Shown: one piece after another, positions 59,321-64,000 of the stretch
Numbering within the stretch: the stretch's first letter is position 1
How the letters are laid out: each line of letters begins with the position of its first letter
Source of the DNA: Sinonovacula constricta
Taxonomy: Eukaryota > Mollusca > Bivalvia > Cardiida > Solecurtidae
NCBI GenBank assembly: GCA_007844125.1
Contig: CM017559.1
Span: 35,083,260-35,147,259, forward strand
Length of the DNA stretch: 64,000 nt
Direction of reading: 5' to 3'
The notes under the pieces: model-generated
What the model saw: only the letters and a program-made list of their open reading frames with translations
Database searches by the model: none
Told to the model about the DNA's origin: nothing
Translations under genes and position numbers: made by a program

Positions 59321-61591
59321 AGCAACTTGCAACAGATTTCAAGAATGTACATGTATGTAGTTAGAATTTATAGTGAGTATTTAAACAAAATCCCAAAAGT
59401 CAAACTAAGGGGAGAGGAATGAAAATTGTTATGTTTTCTTGGTTATTATATAGTTTATAATTTTAACAGCTATGGCTCAATAACGACATTTTACTATTTC
59501 ACCTTTAGAAGAAAGCCGTCATCATCTCATTACTTCATCTGAGAGTTTAACAAGTTTAAAGGTATATATTTCATGACGTTTAAAAATGAAGTTACCGAGC
59601 ATCGCCCGATGTACAATCACGCTACTTTCACAAGATTTGCTTCAATCTTGATATTTGATTGTTTTTGATTCAACTTTAAACTTTTGTGCTTGAAATATTT
59701 TATGTTGCATCAAGTCCGCGGTTTTGCTGACATCTGGCAAACTTCGACCGTAACTTTCGCAATTGTTAATTTATAACTGTTATAAGAAAGAACCCAATAC
59801 ATTTGATTAATTACGTAATGCATGCCATGATGCGTTTGTAAAACATCAACAAAAAGAAAAAAATTGCAAGTGCAGGAAACTTTGTCAGAACTTTACCTGG
59901 TTAGAGAGTAAAAATATGTATTCTTTTTTCCGTTAGTTTTGTTTTATAATTTCAAGGGACATAACTGAGTTTCAACTATGTCCGACGTCATTTATTGTGG
60001 CTTACTGTAAAATGCCTAATTATAAAAGATGTAAAGGACTAAATCTATTTTGTGTCTTTAAATATTATAACTAAATTTTATTAGAGTTATTGTCCTTGTG
60101 TACTCCTGCTGAAATTTATATAGGGCGACGTGGTAAAAGATGACACCTCAGGTGTAAGATGCTATTGTTTCACTATCAGAGAAAGGTTTATCCTTCAAAA
60201 TTATGAGCAATTAAAGCGCTGTACTATCTTATATCGTTTTTGAAACTTGTAACGTTTTAACATCAAAGATCTACCTACAATTGGACAAAAGTCCAATAAG
60301 GATAGCGTGCTTAATCGGACAGTCAGCTATTTAGGATGGTCATTCATCGAATTAAAAAGTAGACATTAGGCAAAATAACGGTAATCATAAATGGAATAAT
60401 AGTTTCGGTCTTATTTACAAGATCGATTAAGTTTTTTGCAGGACTTCTATGTTTGTTGAATAATAACCAGTTAAATGGTTATTTACCCGACCCTGAGCGC
60501 ATGACTTTGGTAGGAACTCATTTCTTCTAACTGTATATTTATAAATCTTAGTTTGGTAGTTGTGTGTGGTAATTTAGCTGACATCTAAAGGCGAGGTTAC
60601 CAAAGGTTTATGTGATTTCTTATCAACAATCAATTTAGGATAAACAATTTGTGAACAATTTATCCAATGATAGCATATCTAAGCAAATCCTATTCTGTTT
60701 AATACTTTAGCATAACTTTGTGCATAATGCATGTATTGTGGCACTGTTCTAAACACGCATTGCAATTAAATTGCAAATTTAATAAAATCAATCATTTTGC
60801 AGCCTTTTCGAATAATTCTTTAAATTCTTTATACAAAGATTAAAAAACGACGTTTATGTACCATAGTACTGTTTATGTTTAAGACTATTTTATCAACAAA
60901 TATAATGTTGCATTGGCATGCTTCTGTAATATAAGGATCTTACTTGCTACACAAATAATGTAGCTAGAAAGAACAAATAAATCATTCAGTGTTTAAATTG
61001 GTATTTATATTACCTTTTAACAAATTTGCATCTTTTGGATTCTTTCGGTAGCCATCTTAAGGTATAGTTGTGCAATTCTGTGTTAAGATATCTACTATAA
61101 AGTTAAATACTTCTGAAGACTGAATACGAATCATGTAATTGTTTGCATCATTTTGTAATTCTGTAAGGTTCTTTAAGGAGTTGGAAGAAAGCCACTTTAA
61201 TTTTGAATTATACATAACGCTTCAGCATCATTACTTAAATATGGCGCAGGTGACAAAACAATAAGTAAGATTAATGAGGCGAAATATATCGATTTTGTTA
61301 TTTATGTTATGTTGTTATTATTAGCATTAGTTTATTTTGAATTATAAGAATATTATTTCTTTTTAAAAAGTCGATGTAATGTACGTATTCAAATAAAATG
61401 TTTACGTTTCTTAAGACCAGCTGAACGAAATCAAATCTTGTCTTTGATTCGATTCATTGATTTAAATAATCGTATTTGTATATTCCTTTAAATGAGTTAT
61501 TGCCAACGCAAGGTCTAATTTGAATATTCGTAATAAACACCATTTTCTTTAAAAAATAAGTAAACAGCATTGACAATAATGTCTGGTCCGT
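59321..61591. other. AT-rich non-coding stretch
   Basis: No gene or repeat was recognised. Confidence 0.5.
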
Positions 61592-61800
61592 AGGCGTCCA
61601 TGGTGAGGTGGTTAAGACGATTGGACTCCGGATCGGAGGGTCCCAGGTTCAAATCCCGAAACTGACCACGTGATGTTAGTCATTTAGCAAGACAATTTAT
61701 TGCACATTATTCTAGGTACTAAGTGTCTGTGTACTGGTTCTACCCAGCTTTCGACAGGAATTAATGTAACCGTGTCCCAATCGGCTATAGATAAAAAGGT
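61592..61800 (+). repeat. tRNA-derived SINE (family 3)
   Basis: A tRNA-like head with box A (TGGTGAGGTGGTTAAGACG) and box B (AGGTTCAAATCCC). The body is unlike families 1 and 2: TACTGGTTCTACCCAGCTTTC, GTGTCCCAATCGGCTATAG. The acceptor arms do not pair, so a functional tRNA gene is unlikely. Only one copy is in the window. Confidence 0.6.
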
Positions 61801-62467
61801 TAAAACAAGCTTATATGCCGTTGGTTTGTGATTTTTATTTATGTTGCATTTAGTTTTAGGTTAGTTTTATTATTGGTCTATATTGATTTGGCTACGAATA
61901 TTTGATAGAACAATAATGCTGATGACGACAACAACGAAGACGACTACGAAACTCTGTTTTATCAACTGGATCAAGATTTAAACAATGTATAGCGTTTGTT
62001 ATATACAAGACGCGCCATATATTTGTTATCTACCACAAGCTTAGCAGCGAAACTTATCGTTTTATAACTAAACTGTCTTGAAAAGATGTCACGAAATCCT
62101 TAAGTATACATGGCAACTGTCATGTCTAATTTATTGAATAATTTTATCATATTGGTATTTTAATACATTTATTCACTGCTGTCATTTTACTAAGATAAAC
62201 TTAAAAAACCTCTGCGTCAAAAACCAAGCTCCTGGTAGTAAGAATACCATATGCCTGAAGCACATAACGTTTAAAACAATAAAAAGGAAAAAAAAAGAAA
62301 CAAAATGGAAACAACGCATCTGTGATTTTGTCATTTCAAGTTTTTATTTTGTTAAATTTTTTTTCAGATATGGAGTTATTCTTTTTTTAAAGAAAGGCAG
62401 TAACGATTCTTAGGACGATTATCCCGACTTTAGACCATAAAAAGTCTTAATTGCCAACTGCTACGTC
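61801..62467. other. Sequence upstream of the Cys-rich gene
   Basis: AT-rich with no coding signal. It contains the upstream region of the gene starting at 62562. Confidence 0.4.
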
Positions 62468-62475
62468 TATATAAG
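62468..62475 (+). promoter_or_regulatory. TATA box of the Cys-rich protein gene
   Basis: TATATAAG lies 87 bp before the ATG at 62562. Transcription would start near 62500, giving a 5' UTR of about 60 bases with no upstream ATG seen. Confidence 0.55.
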
Positions 62476-62561
62476 CTAGAAAACAACACAGGCTACCTAG
62501 TAAACATTTTGTGTTCTAGATCATACTACAGCACAGTTAAAAGTCCTTTGACATCATTTAA

Positions 62562-63599
62562 ATGGCGTCTAGTTTTCTCGTCGCAATTGCCTTATTTTCT
62601 CAGTCTATTTCTGCAGGAGGATTAAATGATCATGCACTTAATTCGAAACTGGACATTCTTAATGAACTGTGTCCGTATTCCACTATCTGCAACGACCATA
62701 GCCCGGAAGGCAATGAAACCCAGTGGGTTGACTCACAGCCATGCTGTGCCTCATGTAGTTGCCGCCCGGACTGTGGACTGTCAAACAGTTGCTGCTTCGA
62801 GGAATATGATACATATCGCATTGTAGAAAGGTACAGTATGAATTGCATAATACCAATAGTGCAAAATCCCGGGGGCATGAGGATTCCAGGCGCGCCGGAA
62901 AGGTATTACATGATAACCGAATGTTACGAAAAAGAGCGGAAAGAAAATACAACCTGTCGTCATCGGAACGGTAAAGACTTCTTATCACCCGTATCTTCCT
63001 CAGACACTGGATTAATTTACTACAACGAAGACTGTGCGCAGTGTAATGGCGTAAAACCAGAATCTCATATCCCCTGGAAGCTAACCATTGTGGCAGGAAT
63101 GGTGTATAACACGCCATCCTGGACTTGGCAGCTAGAGTCCATACTTGACACACGCAGGTGGTACAGTGTTTATATTCCCAGAAATGATAACTATAGTAGG
63201 TACTGGCACTGTGAACACGACGAAGTGCCGTGTAAATTAGAGGACAACGAGTTGATAACCCTTTGCGAAACGCTTAATATGCCGTTCGAATTGAATGAAG
63301 ACAATTTTAATCCCATCATTTATCGAAATATTTACTGTGCTTTGTGCGATGGTAAAAACGAGGAGACAATAAAATTGTTCTCTATTTGTCTTGCAGAGAA
63401 GACATTTATAAAATCTAAAGGTTTAACTGTCATTAATATTTTGGATTTTAAAAAAATTAAACATTTTACAGACCTCATTCAGTTATTTGCTGTACCGGCG
63501 TCCAGAAAGACAGATGAAGCATTTTGCCAAAGAAATGAAGTATTCAACACGTTTACGGTAAAACGTTTCTTCACTTATACATATCACCACTTTAATTAA
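62562..63599 (+). CDS. Secreted Cys-rich protein resembling a molluscan receptor ectodomain
   Basis: 345 residues. Residues 1-18 form a signal peptide (MASSFLVAIALFSQSISA). Residues 37-78 are a dense cysteine cluster (CPYSTICN, CCASCSCRPDC, SCCFEEY), partly like a somatomedin B-type knot. Two repeats of a [YN]xxCAxCxG motif follow (YYNEDCAQCNG 153-163; YRNIYCALCDG 254-264). About 21 cysteines and N-glycosylation sites N51, N129 and N210 mark it as extracellular. This layout is familiar from the ectodomains of expanded bivalve Methuselah/adhesion-type GPCRs (family knowledge, not a search). There is no transmembrane segment. The end (CQRNEVFNTFTVK) looks like the CxxxxVY/FNxF motif that continues in such receptors. 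A weak donor at 63558 (ACG|GTAAAA) could splice on to later exons, making the terminal residues intron-derived. An ATTAAA overlaps the stop codon. Confidence 0.7.
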   Translation: MASSFLVAIALFSQSISAGGLNDHALNSKLDILNELCPYSTICNDHSPEGNETQWVDSQPCCASCSCRPDCGLSNSCCFEEYDTYRIVERYSMNCIIPIVQNPGGMRIPGAPERYYMITECYEKERKENTTCRHRNGKDFLSPVSSSDTGLIYYNEDCAQCNGVKPESHIPWKLTIVAGMVYNTPSWTWQLESILDTRRWYSVYIPRNDNYSRYWHCEHDEVPCKLEDNELITLCETLNMPFELNEDNFNPIIYRNIYCALCDGKNEETIKLFSICLAEKTFIKSKGLTVINILDFKKIKHFTDLIQLFAVPASRKTDEAFCQRNEVFNTFTVKRFFTYTYHHFN

Positions 63600-64000
63600 A
63601 TTTAAAACAAAAACAAAGAAATATTTAATTAATTTCTTTATTGGCTTTATAATAATGTCAGTTTATAAAATGGCTGTTCAAATTGTTTAATGATTGATAA
63701 TAATATGCAATTATTATTTCTGGTATTTATGAATGTATCTGCACAGCTAATGGTGCTTAAATAGGAACTTGGCTGTAGAGTCATACGTTGCTATAAATGC
63801 TAAATCTGCCAAGTCCGACAATGCAGCTGGAAAAAGTACAAATGTAAAACCGTTAACATACGCCCGTATTCACTAACCATAGAATTGCTCAAGTCATAGA
63901 TTTCAATCCACAATATCTTCATTGTGTGTTAAGCTACATGTCTGCACTTTTGCATGACACTTTAACTTTCTGCTTAAAATCCCATTGAAGCTTCATAAAT
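63600..64000. other. Downstream flank
   Basis: No gene was recognised. It may be 3' UTR, or the first intron if the Cys-rich gene continues beyond the window. Confidence 0.35.

Overview
This is AT-rich animal nuclear DNA. A bivalve or related mollusc is the best guess. The basis is sparse intron-scale gene content, canonical animal splice and TATA signals, several tRNA-derived SINE families, a HARBI1-type transposon, a rhodopsin-class GPCR, and a Cys-rich ectodomain of the kind seen in expanded molluscan receptor families. The species cannot be named from sequence alone. There are no bacterial operons, CRISPR arrays or viral genes.

Few genes are present. (1) A complete, single-coding-exon class A GPCR lies at 23399-24487 (+). 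It sits directly behind a splice acceptor. A plausible TATA promoter and first exon lie 10.8 kb upstream at about 12502-12602, and its first ATG would join in frame. (2) A secreted Cys-rich protein lies at 62562-63599 (+) behind a TATA box. It looks like the extracellular part of a molluscan Methuselah/adhesion-type receptor, possibly only the first exon. (3) An unrecognised 163-residue ORF lies at 8563-9054 (-). (4) A HARBI1 (PIF/Harbinger) transposase lies at 32325-31060 (-). It has an intact DDE triad but two in-frame stop codons, and sits in an element of about 1.8 kb with candidate terminal inverted repeats and repeated AATCGGG motifs.

Repeats dominate the rest. A 76-bp minisatellite of 27 copies (24484-26535) begins exactly at the GPCR stop codon and supplies it. 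A 5.5-kb almost G-free satellite of CCCTA units (32361-37912) abuts the Harbinger element and contains internal segmental duplications. At least three SINE families with tRNA-like heads are present; the commonest has six copies. Another dispersed element of 330-480 bp has a conserved CAGTCGG/CCGACTG hairpin and at least seven copies on both strands. A third carries a TGATGC-GAA-GCATCA hairpin. Foldback/MITE-like elements occur at 46526-46769 (55-bp arms, one mismatch), 7989-8129 and 20440-20563. A short eroded Penelope-like reverse-transcriptase fragment lies at 2795-3000, and a possible LINE RNase H fragment near 22345-22488.

The genes do not form a pathway. The picture is a receptor-bearing, repeat-rich region where transposons, satellites and minisatellites lie directly against gene ends. 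The remaining stretches are AT-rich intergenic or intronic DNA in which no gene could be supported.
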